Source: Brevibacillus fluminis (GTDB taxonomy: Bacteria; Bacillota; Bacilli; Brevibacillales; Brevibacillaceae). From it: 64,000 nucleotides of DNA. The notes beneath the pieces are model-generated. The model saw nothing but the letters and a program-made list of their open reading frames with translations, was not told the origin of the DNA and searched no databases. The stretch spans positions 146,696 through 210,695 of the forward strand of contig NZ_RHHQ01000005.1 of NCBI RefSeq assembly GCF_003710825.1. Reading direction: 5' to 3'. This document shows, in pieces, positions 33,849 to 41,929 of this stretch. Every line of letters starts with the position of its first letter. The stretch's first letter is position 1. Position numbers and translations under genes: made by a program.

Positions 33849-35439
33849 AGAGCGACTTGATTTTGCAGCCAAGCGGAAATATGCCGATGGAGCTGATGTT
33901 TGCATTGTTGGGGCAGGCGCGGCAGGTGGCGTGCTTGCTTACGAGCTCGCGAAGGAAGGGTTAAAGGTCGTCGTCCTGGAGGCCGGGCCATTTTGGGACC
34001 CGCAGCACGACTTTGCCAGCGACGAGCTTGCGACCCGGCGATTGGCTTGGCAGGCAACGCGCCTAGTGGACGGAGCCAATCCGCTCAAGCTCGGACACAA
34101 CAATTCCGGACGCGGTGTTGGCGGAGGCACCGTGCATTTTACTGGGGTCTTCCTGCGTTTTCATGAAAGTGATTTCATGACAAAAAGCGTGGATGGGGTC
34201 GGTGAGGACTGGCCAATCCGCTATCAGGACCTTGCCCCTTATTATGATTACATCGAGCGGGAAATCGCGGTATCCGGCCCTAACCATTTTCCTTGGGGCT
34301 CTTACAACGGGCCGTACCCGTACCCGGTCCGCGAGCCGATCAGCGCCAATGCACAGCTGTTCCGCGAGGCTTGCGAGCAACGGGGGATCGAGAGCGTTGT
34401 AGCCCCGCTGGCGATTTTGTCAGGACCTTTCGATGGAAGGCCGCCTTGCATCAATCGCGGTTTTTGCAATCAGGGCTGTATGCCCAATGCCAAGTACAGC
34501 GGGTTGATCCACCACATCCCCAAAGCGATCGATCTGGGAGCGGAAGTTTTGGCGGATTGCATGGTGACACAGGTGCTCACGGATGGGACAAGGACAACCG
34601 GCGTAGTATTTGACCATGATGGGGAGAGCTATGTACAAAAGGCGCGGGTGGTCATTCTAGCGGGATTTGTGGTCGAGACACCGCGGCTTTTGCTGCATTC
34701 GGCAACGCCGCATTTTCCGGAAGGTCTGGCCAATTCCAGCGGATGGGTGGGCAAAGCAATCATGCCGCATTCCAGCCAGGATGTGTACGGCTTGCTTCCA
34801 GAGGAGGTGCGCTTGTACAAAGGCACGCCCGTCCTCGCTCTCACCCAGCATTTTTATGAAACCGACCGTGACCGAGGATTCGCACGCGGTTATACGCTGA
34901 GCGCTCATGGCTCCCGGCCGGTAGGGATGGCATCCGCGATTGCGACCGAACAACAAAATGGGAAGATGCTTTGGGGTCAGAAACTGCGCCGCACCATGCT
35001 TGATTACAACTGGTATGCGCGCATTACCTTGGTAGGCGAAGTGCTACCCAATCCCGATAACAAAGTCTCATTGGCGAATGAAAAAGATGAATACGGAATG
35101 CCTTTAGCGCGGGTGACTTTCAGCTATGGAGAAAATGACAAACGACTGATTTCGCACGCGATTGAACAGATGAACGAGCTGATTTTGGCGATGGGGGGCA
35201 AACCTGCGCATGTTGTCGAGGATACGGCGCATTTGATGGGAGGCTGTCGGATGGGGGATGATCCCAAGACCTCTGTCGTCGATTCATTCGGACGCTGTCA
35301 CGACATACCGAATCTGTATATCGCCGGAGCAAGCACATTTGTCACGTCCAGCGGGGCCAATCCGACCAATACGGTCATGGCGTTGGCGGCCCGCACAGCT
35401 GATCATTTGGTCGAGGTGATGCGTGCAGGGGAGTTGTAA
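33838..35439 (+). CDS. GMC-family FAD oxidoreductase
   Basis: The 533-residue flavoprotein has the FAD motif GAGAAGG near residue 25 and the Glu-ending strand VVVLEAG. GRGVGGGTVHFTG is the second FAD contact, and MGGCRMGDDPKTSVVDSFGRCHDIPNLYIAGASTF in outline plus NPTNTVMALAARTADHL are the C-terminal GMC signature. A Cys-rich loop CINRGFCNQGCM (about residues 202-213) resembles that in gluconate/sorbitol-type dehydrogenase large subunits. It should oxidise a sugar, alcohol or cyclitol and pass electrons onward; the substrate is unknown. Confidence 0.88.
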   Translation: MANKERLDFAAKRKYADGADVCIVGAGAAGGVLAYELAKEGLKVVVLEAGPFWDPQHDFASDELATRRLAWQATRLVDGANPLKLGHNNSGRGVGGGTVHFTGVFLRFHESDFMTKSVDGVGEDWPIRYQDLAPYYDYIEREIAVSGPNHFPWGSYNGPYPYPVREPISANAQLFREACEQRGIESVVAPLAILSGPFDGRPPCINRGFCNQGCMPNAKYSGLIHHIPKAIDLGAEVLADCMVTQVLTDGTRTTGVVFDHDGESYVQKARVVILAGFVVETPRLLLHSATPHFPEGLANSSGWVGKAIMPHSSQDVYGLLPEEVRLYKGTPVLALTQHFYETDRDRGFARGYTLSAHGSRPVGMASAIATEQQNGKMLWGQKLRRTMLDYNWYARITLVGEVLPNPDNKVSLANEKDEYGMPLARVTFSYGENDKRLISHAIEQMNELILAMGGKPAHVVEDTAHLMGGCRMGDDPKTSVVDSFGRCHDIPNLYIAGASTFVTSSGANPTNTVMALAARTADHLVEVMRAGEL

Positions 35440-35446
35440 AAAAATA

Positions 35447-35520
35447 TTTCGCATGAAAAATTTCGCATAAAAGTTTCGTTCCCTATCCCACTATTCCTAT
35501 AGTATACTGTTTACATGTAA
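35447..35520 (+). promoter_or_regulatory. Direct repeats and palindrome before the ArsR gene
   Basis: TTTCGCAT occurs at 35447 and 35461, and TTTCGTT at 35474, giving near-14-base spacing. A -10-like TATACT lies at 35503-35508, followed by the perfect palindrome TTACATGTAA (35511-35520), which would cover the transcription start. It is a candidate operator. Confidence 0.4.
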
Positions 35521-35544
35521 TAAAGGGAAAAGCGGGGGAGAGGA

Positions 35545-35883
35545 ATGGAAGGTTCAGAAATCGTTCAACTAATGTATCTGGCAGACCTGTTTAAGCTGCT
35601 TGGTGACAAGACTCGTCTTACGATCATGGCTCTGCTGTACGTTCAATCCCTGTGTGTTCGTGATTTAGTGGAAATATTGCAAGTGTCGCAACCATCGGTG
35701 TCCCAACATCTAGCAAAGCTGCGTATTCAGGGATTAGTGAAAGAAACGCGCCAAGGTGCATGGGTTTTCTACTCGATCAATTCCGAGCATATGCCGATTG
35801 TCAAAATGATCTTGGATCAAATGCCAGATATGCAACACACGATTAAAACCGTGCAAAATGAACAAGTAAAAGCCGCTTATTGA
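35545..35883 (+). CDS. ArsR-family transcriptional regulator
   Basis: The 112-residue winged-helix repressor has FKLLGDKTRLTIMALL, then the recognition region VSQPSVSQHLAKLRIQGLV and wing KETRQGAWVFYSI. At the usual ELCVC metal site this protein has SLCVRDL, so only one of the two cysteines remains; it may sense something other than arsenite or cadmium. It stands alone with its own terminator, between the GMC operon and a spore-protein gene. Confidence 0.88.
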   Translation: MEGSEIVQLMYLADLFKLLGDKTRLTIMALLYVQSLCVRDLVEILQVSQPSVSQHLAKLRIQGLVKETRQGAWVFYSINSEHMPIVKMILDQMPDMQHTIKTVQNEQVKAAY

Positions 35884-35897
35884 GAAGCTGGCTCGTA

Positions 35898-35935
35898 AAG
35901 GAGCGTCGGACGTAAAACCGTGCGCTCTTTTTTTT
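35898..35935 (+). terminator. Terminator of the ArsR gene
   Basis: GAGCG (35901-35905) pairs with CGCTC (35923-35927), with a longer imperfect loop stem, followed by eight T. Confidence 0.7.
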
Positions 35936-36077
35936 ACGTGCAAAAATTGACAGGCATTCGTGGGGCGTTCATCCTTGGGCAGCCACCCCGAAACGGTTTT
36001 TTTTTACTATTTCCTACAGGGATACATCGCTTCGAAGGTGCACACATTATAGTCGTACCGGAGGAGGTGAATCAAAC

Positions 36078-36338
36078 ATGGCGAAACGCAATAAAACCGC
36101 TGGTATGACTCCAGCTGCGCAACAAGCGCAAGCGCAAAACACAGCGACTGAATTCGCAAGCGAAACAAACGCAGCAGAAGTTCGTAGCCAAAACCAACAA
36201 TCTGCTGCTCGCGCTGCACAAGCGCAAACGCAAAACACAGCGACTGAATTTGCGAGCGAAACAAACGTGGCAGAGGTTCGTAAACAAAACCAACAATCTG
36301 CTTCCCGTTCTGCTCAGCAAAACAACATCAATCAATAG
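36078..36338 (+). CDS. sspE: Gamma-type small acid-soluble spore protein
   Basis: The 86-residue spore storage protein consists mainly of two near-identical repeats (QNTATEFASETN-x-AEVR-x-QNQQSA). It is rich in Gln, Asn and Ala and carries the TEFASET site cut by the germination protease GPR. This is characteristic of gamma SASP, the amino-acid store of the spore core. GGAGGAGG precedes the ATG. CATTATA near 36047 fits a sigma-G -10 element, but the -35 is unclear. Confidence 0.93.
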   Translation: MAKRNKTAGMTPAAQQAQAQNTATEFASETNAAEVRSQNQQSAARAAQAQTQNTATEFASETNVAEVRKQNQQSASRSAQQNNINQ

Positions 36339-36349
36339 TCGACTGTATT

Positions 36350-36384
36350 ATCCCTCCACCATTTGTGGAGGGATTTGATTTTTT
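36350..36384 (+). terminator. Terminator of the spore-protein gene
   Basis: ATCCCTCCAC and GTGGAGGGAT form a 10-bp perfect stem followed by TTGATTTTTT. Confidence 0.85.
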
Positions 36385-36432
36385 CTGTGGAACTTGCCAC
36401 AATGGGAGCGTGATGAAGCGGGGAGTGATACA

Positions 36433-36822
36433 GTGATTATTGGAACAGGCATCGACCTATTGGAAATCGAACGGATCTCACAGATCGACAAGCGGCAGCC
36501 AAAGCTTGTAAACAGGGTGCTGACAGAAAGTGAAATGGCAGCGGTGCCTGTAAAGGAACCGCGTAGAACCGAATACATAGCAAGTCGCTATGCCGTTAAG
36601 GAAGCAGCCTCCAAAGCATTTGGGACAGGAATTGGAGCTTCCCTCGGCTTCCATGATATCGAAATTCGCAAGGACCGGCTCGGCAAGCCATGCCTCGATG
36701 TGACAAAAGAAGCGGTGGAGCGATGCTTCCCTGCAGAAGATCCGACCCGTTTGCGTTTTCATGTCAGCATTTCCCACAGTAAGCAGTTCGTCGTCGCTCA
36801 AGTCATCGTCGAACGAACCTAA
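36433..36822 (+). CDS. acpS: Holo-[acyl-carrier-protein] synthase
   Basis: The 129-residue AcpS transfers 4'-phosphopantetheine from CoA to acyl carrier protein. The magnesium ligands Asp8 (GTGIDLLEIERI) and Glu57 (RYAVKEAASKAFGTG) are in place, and HVSISHS is the C-terminal motif. GTG 36433 lies seven bases after GGGGAG. It begins the acpS-ydcC-alr-ndoA-sigB-tex gene order also known in B. subtilis. Confidence 0.93.
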   Translation: MIIGTGIDLLEIERISQIDKRQPKLVNRVLTESEMAAVPVKEPRRTEYIASRYAVKEAASKAFGTGIGASLGFHDIEIRKDRLGKPCLDVTKEAVERCFPAEDPTRLRFHVSISHSKQFVVAQVIVERT

Positions 36823-36829
36823 CTTGTCT

Positions 36830-36858
36830 GCATACTGGGACGAGAATGGACATAGATA
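36830..36858 (+). promoter_or_regulatory. Possible sigma-E promoter of the YdcC-like gene
   Basis: GCATACT (36830-36836), 14 bases, then CATAGATA (36851-36858) partly fits the sigma-E consensus. It leaves an untranslated leader of about 180 bases. In that leader I see only an uncertain 35-codon frame from ATG 36935, without a clear ribosome-binding site. Confidence 0.35.
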
Positions 36859-37047
36859 TATATCGCATGGAGTAGGAGGGACGACCTGACGGGTTCGGGA
36901 ACACGTTGTCCGCCAGCCAAACGGGCGATCTATCATGATCTTTTTCGTCAAAAGAGACAAGTCCGGTCAGCTGCAGGCTGCCAAATTTCCTGGGAAATTG
37001 ACAGGCCTCCCTCCAGTGTCGAAAAAGACTAGGAGGAGTTGAGTTAC

Positions 37048-38079
37048 ATGAGACGAAGGGCTATTTGGATCGCGCTATTGTTGATGTTATCTCTTATTTC
37101 CACCGGCTGCTTTGGCGCCAAAACGCCGGAGGACGTAGTGGAAGATCTAAGCAGTAACCTCAATAAAATCAATGGCTACAAGTCCAGTGCGGTGCTCACG
37201 CTGCAAATGGGATCGACACCACAGGAGTACAATGTGGAAGTATGGTATGCCAAGCCGACAAAGTATCGTGTCGCGCTGACATCCAAGCAGCGAAATATTA
37301 CCCAGATCATCCTGCGTAACGATGAAGGGGTTTTTGTCCTCACGCCGCACCTGAACAAGAGCTTCCGTTTCCAAAGCGGCTGGCCGGAAAACAACGGGCC
37401 TCTCTACTTGTACGAAACGTTGGTACACAGCATCGTGGAAGACAACGAACGCGTTGTAAATATGGCTGACAAGCAGTATGTCTTCGAGGTAAAAGCCAAT
37501 TACAGCGGGAATCGTTCGCTGGCAAAGCAAAAAATATGGATGACAGAAGATTTCAAACCGACGCAAGCGGAAATTATGGACAACAATATGAACACATTGG
37601 TCAATATCAAATTTAACGAATTCACCTTCAATCCGACTTTTGACAAGGACGCATTTGACAAAGATCGTAATATGACCAGCTCGATTACAGCCGTTCCGAC
37701 ACTGGCGACAAACGGAACGCCGTTGAAGAAGCCGAACGACCAATTCGGCGTCATCGAGCCAACTTACTTACCAAAAGGTGTTCAGCAGGTGGATATCGAA
37801 CCGGTGAAGGTCGATGGACAGCGCGTTGTCGTCCTGAAGTACCAGGGTGCGTACAATTACCTACTGTCTGAATCCCGCCCTACAGCTGCTTCTGTTTCCT
37901 ATGAACAAGGCATGCCGCTTGATCTCGGCTTCACGGTCGGGGTACTGACGCAGATGGGTGAGAACCGCAGGTTGCTGACATGGGAGCTGGATGGGGTGGA
38001 GTTCCAGCTGAAAGGCGACCTGCCTGAAGAAGAAATGGTCAAAATCGCTGACTCGATGTACGGGTTAGGTGGGAAATAA
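37048..38079 (+). CDS. YdcC-like lipoprotein (LolA-like fold)
   Basis: The 343-residue lipoprotein has lipobox STGC near residue 20. The outer-membrane-lipoprotein-carrier-like fold follows (NKINGYKSSAVLTLQM, YNVEVWYAKPTKYRV, LRNDEGVFVLTPHLNKSFRF), and a DUF4367-like C-terminal part from about residue 235. Its position between acpS and alr matches B. subtilis ydcC, a sigma-E-dependent sporulation gene. The molecular function is unknown. ATG 37048 follows AGGAGGAG; TTG 37039 is too close to it. Confidence 0.88.
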   Translation: MRRRAIWIALLLMLSLISTGCFGAKTPEDVVEDLSSNLNKINGYKSSAVLTLQMGSTPQEYNVEVWYAKPTKYRVALTSKQRNITQIILRNDEGVFVLTPHLNKSFRFQSGWPENNGPLYLYETLVHSIVEDNERVVNMADKQYVFEVKANYSGNRSLAKQKIWMTEDFKPTQAEIMDNNMNTLVNIKFNEFTFNPTFDKDAFDKDRNMTSSITAVPTLATNGTPLKKPNDQFGVIEPTYLPKGVQQVDIEPVKVDGQRVVVLKYQGAYNYLLSESRPTAASVSYEQGMPLDLGFTVGVLTQMGENRRLLTWELDGVEFQLKGDLPEEEMVKIADSMYGLGGK

Positions 38080-38089
38080 CCAACGGATG

Positions 38090-38120
38090 CCCCCCTTGCT
38101 AAATCGGCAGGGGGTCTTTT
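38090..38120 (+). terminator. Terminator of the YdcC-like gene
   Basis: CCCCC-TT-GC pairs with GC-A-GGGGG, followed by TCTTTT. Confidence 0.7.
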
Positions 38121-38319
38121 ATATAAGTGCTAGCCATGTTTTCTAAACGTAAAACGAGGATTCAAGCTGTCCAATTTGCAAATACACGCGCGATTGAGCC
38201 AAAACGTGAGGATTCCAACGAATCGATGAGTTTATTAGCATTGGTTAATATTGTCATCGTTTTCATGCGAGATAGCGCCGGTTTTTGCGGGGGTTGCCGA
38301 TTTGCAGGAGAAAATACGG

Positions 38320-38469
38320 ATGATTACAATAGAAGCAAGTGGATGCGTAAAGACAAAAAATCCGTTTTTTGATCCAAAGCTCTCATCAACGCAACGAAGC
38401 GATGTACCACAATTGCTAGCTGTCATTGCGAAAAAATCGAACTTTTACCTGTTACAACAGGCAATATGA
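38320..38469 (+). other. Doubtful small ORF in a 740-base non-coding stretch
   Basis: A 49-codon frame starts at ATG 38320, nine bases after CAGGAG. The product is weakly amphipathic with no known family. It lies in the 38121-38802 stretch, which otherwise holds a dyad CCTGTT-AC-AACAGG (38448-38461), the 18-codon gene below and its terminator. I would not rely on it without comparative data. Confidence 0.25.
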
Positions 38470-38529
38470 TTAGGACTGTACCGATTGTAACGGCTTTGAT
38501 AGGGAGCGTCTCAAGGGAGGCGTATTAAT

Positions 38530-38586
38530 ATGGCGACGATTGTCGAGATGATCGCAATCTTGTTCCGTTGGAATAACCGTCAGTAA
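38530..38586 (+). CDS. 18-codon micro-gene encoding a hydrophobic peptide
   Basis: ATG 38530 is nine bases after GGGAGG and opens an 18-codon frame ending in TAA (peptide MATIVEMIAILFRWNNRQ). The sequence would form one short amphipathic or membrane-binding helix with a basic end. A perfect terminator starts 54 bases later, so this could be a self-contained transcription unit. No promoter is clear, although TATGAT at 38465 may serve. Function unknown: possibly a small toxin, a regulatory peptide, or chance. Confidence 0.45.
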   Translation: MATIVEMIAILFRWNNRQ

Positions 38587-38640
38587 CCTGTGTGAAAGCC
38601 GTATCCACTGTAACACCAATGTAAGAAACTGCAATAAATA

Positions 38641-38676
38641 AACCAGAGTCGAGTTGGACTCTGGTTCTTTTCTTTT
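38641..38676 (+). terminator. Strong terminator after the micro-gene
   Basis: AACCAGAGTC and GACTCTGGTT form a 10-bp perfect stem with a 6-base loop, followed by CTTTTCTTTT. Confidence 0.85.
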
Positions 38677-38802
38677 CATCATCGGCAAACGGGTCAGGGA
38701 GTTCTGCTATGCTTATTCCTCAAGGGGCCAATTAAATCCCCCAACGTTACCCAATCTTTTTCAAATCCTTGATTTTACCGGGGGAGTGACAGTCTTTGTT
38801 CA

Positions 38803-38832
38803 TTGACACGCCGTGGCAAAAAAGGATAAGAT
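38803..38832 (+). promoter_or_regulatory. Sigma-A promoter for the 38.87 kb gene and alr
   Basis: TTGACA (38803-38808) and TAAGAT (38827-38832) are 18 bases apart, about 35 bases before the start codon. Confidence 0.7.
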
Positions 38833-38867
38833 ACGCATAGCAAATGATGAGGTGAGAAAAGGAATCT

Positions 38868-39308
38868 ATGAAAAAAGGAACGGACGAAATTCTGTATCAA
38901 GCGGAAGCTCAGTATAAGGATTTGTTATTGCGCAAAACGTTCGGGTTGCGCATTTTAGAGACCGTTGTTTTCATAGTGGGGATGCTTTTGGCTTCTGCGG
39001 TGTTTAATTCGGAAACGCTTGTTTTCAAAATAAGCGCATTTGTTATCGCATTTGCAGTCGTCGGTTTGGCGCCGTTTGTTTACAAAGTCGTGCTGCGACC
39101 GCGTTATACGCTGACGAAATCTCACTTGGTCATCTCCATTTCTGGTAAGGAACGCTCCTTTCCGCTCAATGAAGTGGAAGCAATCATCGAAGGGCGTCAT
39201 ATGTATCGATTATCGGGTAAACGCGAGGCCCTCATGGTGTCGCGCGATTTTCTTGCTCATTTGAATGAGCGCATTTTCCTATTCCAGCGAAAAAATAAGA
39301 GGCGATAA
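38868..39308 (+). CDS. Membrane protein with a PH-like C-terminal domain
   Basis: The 146-residue protein has two transmembrane helices (about residues 28-48 and 55-75). A C-terminal beta domain follows (YTLTKSHLVISISGKERSFPLNEVEAI), resembling bacterial PH/YcxB-like domains. It lies three bases before alr and must be co-transcribed with it. I do not know its role; this gene is absent from the B. subtilis order as I recall it. Confidence 0.75.
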   Translation: MKKGTDEILYQAEAQYKDLLLRKTFGLRILETVVFIVGMLLASAVFNSETLVFKISAFVIAFAVVGLAPFVYKVVLRPRYTLTKSHLVISISGKERSFPLNEVEAIIEGRHMYRLSGKREALMVSRDFLAHLNERIFLFQRKNKRR

Positions 39309-39311
39309 ACG

Positions 39312-40493
39312 ATGAAGCCATATTGCAGGGATACATGGGTTGAAGTGAATCTTGATGCGATAAGTGCCAATGTCCGTACGTTTCGTGCGCATACCCCCAA
39401 ACAGACGGGCATTATGGCAGTGGTAAAGGCGGATGGGTATGGTCATGGCTCAGTACAGGTTGCCCGTGAAGCGATTGCTGCCGGGGCAGACACACTTGGC
39501 GTGGCCATGCTGGATGAAGCGATTGTATTGCGAAAGGCTGGCATCACGGAACCGGTGCTGGTGCTCGGATACACACCGCTCGACAGTGTGGAGAAGGCGC
39601 ACCGATGGGACGTGGAGTTGACCGCGTACCAGGCAGACTGGATTCGGGAAGCGGATCGGCTGCTCTTGCAAAGCGAAAATCCAGCTAAGCCGCTCGGCAT
39701 TCATTTGAAAGCCGATACAGGCATGGGACGCATCGGTGTAAGGGAGATTCCAGAATTACTCGAGGTGACGGAAGCGCTGGCAGCTGCTAAGCGACTCGCC
39801 TGGACCGGGATCTTCACTCATTTCGCCTGTGCGGACGAACCGGATACGAGCCATGTTAAAGCGCAGCATGAACGCTTTCAGGAGATGCTGGCGGCGTTGC
39901 GCGAAATTGGCTATCAATTGCCTTTGGTACACTGCTGCAATTCAGCGGCTGCAATCGTTTTTCCCGAATGGGGTTATGATACAATCCGTCTGGGCATAAG
40001 CTTATACGGATTATACCCGTCGCCATACCTCAAAGAGCGTCAAGATATTCAACTTGTCCCTGCGCTCAGTTTGAAGACGCGTATCGCGCATGTGAAAACG
40101 GCGGCGGAGCCGTTTACGGTGAGCTACGGCGCGACATATACGGCGCAGCCAGGGGAGCAGGTCGCGACATTGCCGATTGGATACGCGGACGGATTTTCCC
40201 GCGCATTTTCCAACCGTGGCATCGTGCTGCACAATGGAATGCGTGCGCCTGTCGTCGGCAGGGTTTGCATGGACCAAACGATGGTTCGGATTGATCAAGG
40301 CAACGCCCGTGTCGGGGATGAGGTTGTCCTGTATGGGAAGCAAGGAACCGAGGAGTTTTCGCTTGATGAGGCTGCTGCGATCCTCGGTACCATCAATTAT
40401 GAAGTTCCGTGTATGCTGAATGCGCGCGTGCCTAGAATCTATTTGCGAAACTACGAGTGTGTCGAAATATGCCAAGGGATCGTGAAGGGATAA
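39312..40493 (+). CDS. alr: Alanine racemase
   Basis: This 393-residue PLP enzyme interconverts L- and D-alanine for peptidoglycan. The PLP-binding lysine is Lys39 in VVKADGYGHG. HLKADTGMGRIG, THFACAD and HCCNSAA follow, then VSYGATYTAQPGEQVATLPIGYADGFSR in outline carries the catalytic Tyr, and VGRVCMDQTMV closes the C-terminal domain. The next genes are the EndoAI/EndoA pair, as in B. subtilis. Confidence 0.94.
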   Translation: MKPYCRDTWVEVNLDAISANVRTFRAHTPKQTGIMAVVKADGYGHGSVQVAREAIAAGADTLGVAMLDEAIVLRKAGITEPVLVLGYTPLDSVEKAHRWDVELTAYQADWIREADRLLLQSENPAKPLGIHLKADTGMGRIGVREIPELLEVTEALAAAKRLAWTGIFTHFACADEPDTSHVKAQHERFQEMLAALREIGYQLPLVHCCNSAAAIVFPEWGYDTIRLGISLYGLYPSPYLKERQDIQLVPALSLKTRIAHVKTAAEPFTVSYGATYTAQPGEQVATLPIGYADGFSRAFSNRGIVLHNGMRAPVVGRVCMDQTMVRIDQGNARVGDEVVLYGKQGTEEFSLDEAAAILGTINYEVPCMLNARVPRIYLRNYECVEICQGIVKG

Positions 40494-40602
40494 GATGTAT
40501 GTAATTTTCTAGCCGATCCGTTTGCATGATTCAGCAGGAATTAAGGTGAAAAAGTCGAATAGGTATGAGGTATATTTTTGCATCTTGTTCGACATAATGG
40601 TA

Positions 40603-40629
40603 TTGTCGCGAATGGAAGTCCGGTATAAT
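40603..40629 (+). promoter_or_regulatory. Promoter candidate for the ndoAI-ndoA pair
   Basis: A perfect TATAAT lies at 40624-40629 with TTGTCG 15 bases before it (slightly short). A second possible -10, CATAAT, is near 40594. Confidence 0.45.
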
Positions 40630-40668
40630 CTTTTATTTCCGTGGGTATTGGTTGGAGGTGGATTTGTC

Positions 40669-40947
40669 TTGTCTAAGCCAAATACAAAACGCATCATGAT
40701 AAGCTTGCCGCAAAATTTACTACAGGAAGTAGACGGGGTTATAGAAAAAGAGAAGTCCAATCGGAGTGAATTTGTACGCCAAGCGATGAGTTTATATTTA
40801 AAAGAACGTAAGAAACGTTTCATTCGTGAGACGATGCAAAAAGGATATATGGAAATGGCAAAAATCAATTTGAGAATGGCGTCGGAAGCATTCGGAGCTG
40901 AAGAAGAAGCTGATCTCACCTTGGACCGCTTAGTAAGCGGGGTGTAA
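40669..40947 (+). CDS. ndoAI: Antitoxin EndoAI (MazE-type, ribbon-helix-helix)
   Basis: The 92-residue antitoxin has an N-terminal ribbon-helix-helix (KRIMISLPQNLLQEVDGVIEKEKSNRSEFV) for DNA binding. The C-terminal arm contains RGYMEMAKINL-like YMEMAKINLRMASEAF and ends LVSGV, as in EndoAI. It should bind and neutralise EndoA and repress its own operon. The start TTG 40669 is eight bases after GGAGGTG; the longer frame from 40522 is non-coding by content. Confidence 0.9.
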   Translation: MSKPNTKRIMISLPQNLLQEVDGVIEKEKSNRSEFVRQAMSLYLKERKKRFIRETMQKGYMEMAKINLRMASEAFGAEEEADLTLDRLVSGV

Positions 40948-40950
40948 CGT

Positions 40951-41301
40951 GTGATTGTAAAACGTGGCGATGTTTTTTTCGCGGATCTTTCCCCTGTGGT
41001 AGGCTCCGAACAAGGGGGCGTCCGACCAGTATTAGTGATTCAAAACGATATTGGCAATCGGTTCAGTCCTACGGTTATCGTAGCAGCGATAACGGCCCAG
41101 ATTCAGAAGGCAAAGTTGCCGACGCATGTGGAAATTGATGCGAAAACCTATGGTTTTGATCGCGATTCTGTCATTTTGCTTGAGCAGATTCGGACCATAG
41201 ACAAACAGCGTCTCACTGATAAAATTACACATTTGGACGAAGAAATGATGGAACGTGTGAATGAATCCCTGCAAATCAGTTTGGGATTAATCGATTTTTA
41301 A
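40951..41301 (+). CDS. ndoA: Endoribonuclease toxin EndoA (MazF family)
   Basis: This 116-residue toxin, the same length as B. subtilis EndoA, cleaves mRNA at short U-rich sites (UACAU in B. subtilis). The family motifs are [29 protein letters not shown] in outline, [19 protein letters not shown] and [16 protein letters not shown] 40951 follows the antitoxin stop by three bases. Position before the sigma-B genes is conserved. Confidence 0.94.
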   Translation: MIVKRGDVFFADLSPVVGSEQGGVRPVLVIQNDIGNRFSPTVIVAAITAQIQKAKLPTHVEIDAKTYGFDRDSVILLEQIRTIDKQRLTDKITHLDEEMMERVNESLQISLGLIDF

Positions 41302-41304
41302 CGG

Positions 41305-41328
41305 AGAGCCGTGAGTGGCTCTTTTTTT
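41305..41328 (+). terminator. Terminator of ndoA
   Basis: AGAGCC and GGCTCT pair around GTGAGT, followed by seven T. It separates the toxin operon from the sigma-B genes. Confidence 0.75.
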
Positions 41329-41408
41329 GTTAAAAATTTTTTGATCGATTCCACGTTTATTTGGGAAGTATTTCCTCAGTTTGCCGAAACGAAAATCGAA
41401 ACCAATCC

Positions 41409-41438
41409 TATTCTTTTTAAGAGAATACGTTGTATACT
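41409..41438 (+). promoter_or_regulatory. Promoter of the rsbT-sigB operon with a dyad
   Basis: TTCTTT (41411-41416) and TATACT (41433-41438) are 16 bases apart. The -35 is overlapped by the dyad TATTCT-N7-AGAATA (41409-41427), which may be an operator. I found no convincing sigma-B promoter (GTTTAA/GGGTAT) here or before rsbV. Confidence 0.45.
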
Positions 41439-41511
41439 TAATGTACTAGTTGGATGACAAAAAGTGACAACATTTTACGCCGCAGGAGACGGGAAGGAGC
41501 GCCTTACGAAT

Positions 41512-41913
41512 ATGGAGATGCCATACTGTATCCCAATTCTTACTGAACAGGATATTGTAACTGCCAGGCAAATGGGGCGAAAACTGGCGAAGGATTTGGG
41601 ATATGGCATGATTTTTCAGTCCCGTATTGCAACTGCTATTTCAGAGCTGGCCCGTAACATCTTCCTGTACGCTGATAGTGGAAGCGTAAAAATTAATATC
41701 ATTGAAAAAGAAGGAAAAGTAGGATTGGCGGTCGTTGCCGAGGATCAGGGACAAGGCATTCGAGATATCAAAAAAGCGATGGAAGACGGATACAGCACCT
41801 CGGGCGGGCTTGGCGCCGGACTGCCGGGAGTCAAGCGTTTGATGGATCAGTTTACGATTGAAAGTCAGGCAGGCAAAGGAACACGGGTTGAAATTGTGAA
41901 GTGGCGCGATTAG
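41512..41913 (+). CDS. rsbT: Serine/threonine switch kinase RsbT
   Basis: The 133-residue GHKL-type kinase has the same length as B. subtilis RsbT. Motifs: SRIATAISELARNIFLYA (N box), AEDQGQGI and STSGGLGAGLPGVKRLMD. In B. subtilis RsbT phosphorylates RsbS and RsbR in the stressosome and, once released, activates RsbU. Here no rsbR or rsbS precedes it. ATG 41512 gives the family length, with AAGGAG 12 bases upstream; GTG 41464 is the alternative. Confidence 0.88.
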   Translation: MEMPYCIPILTEQDIVTARQMGRKLAKDLGYGMIFQSRIATAISELARNIFLYADSGSVKINIIEKEGKVGLAVVAEDQGQGIRDIKKAMEDGYSTSGGLGAGLPGVKRLMDQFTIESQAGKGTRVEIVKWRD

Positions 41914-41929
41914 GACAGGAGGAGCAGCA

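Noticed and set aside
36078..36338. Short tandem repeats that could suggest a CRISPR array
   Set aside because: There are only two copies, they are in frame, and they encode the known repeats of gamma SASP.
38127..38372. 81-codon open frame in the 38.1-38.8 kb gap
   Set aside because: It has no ribosome-binding site, begins inside the terminator flank and its product shows no coherent composition.
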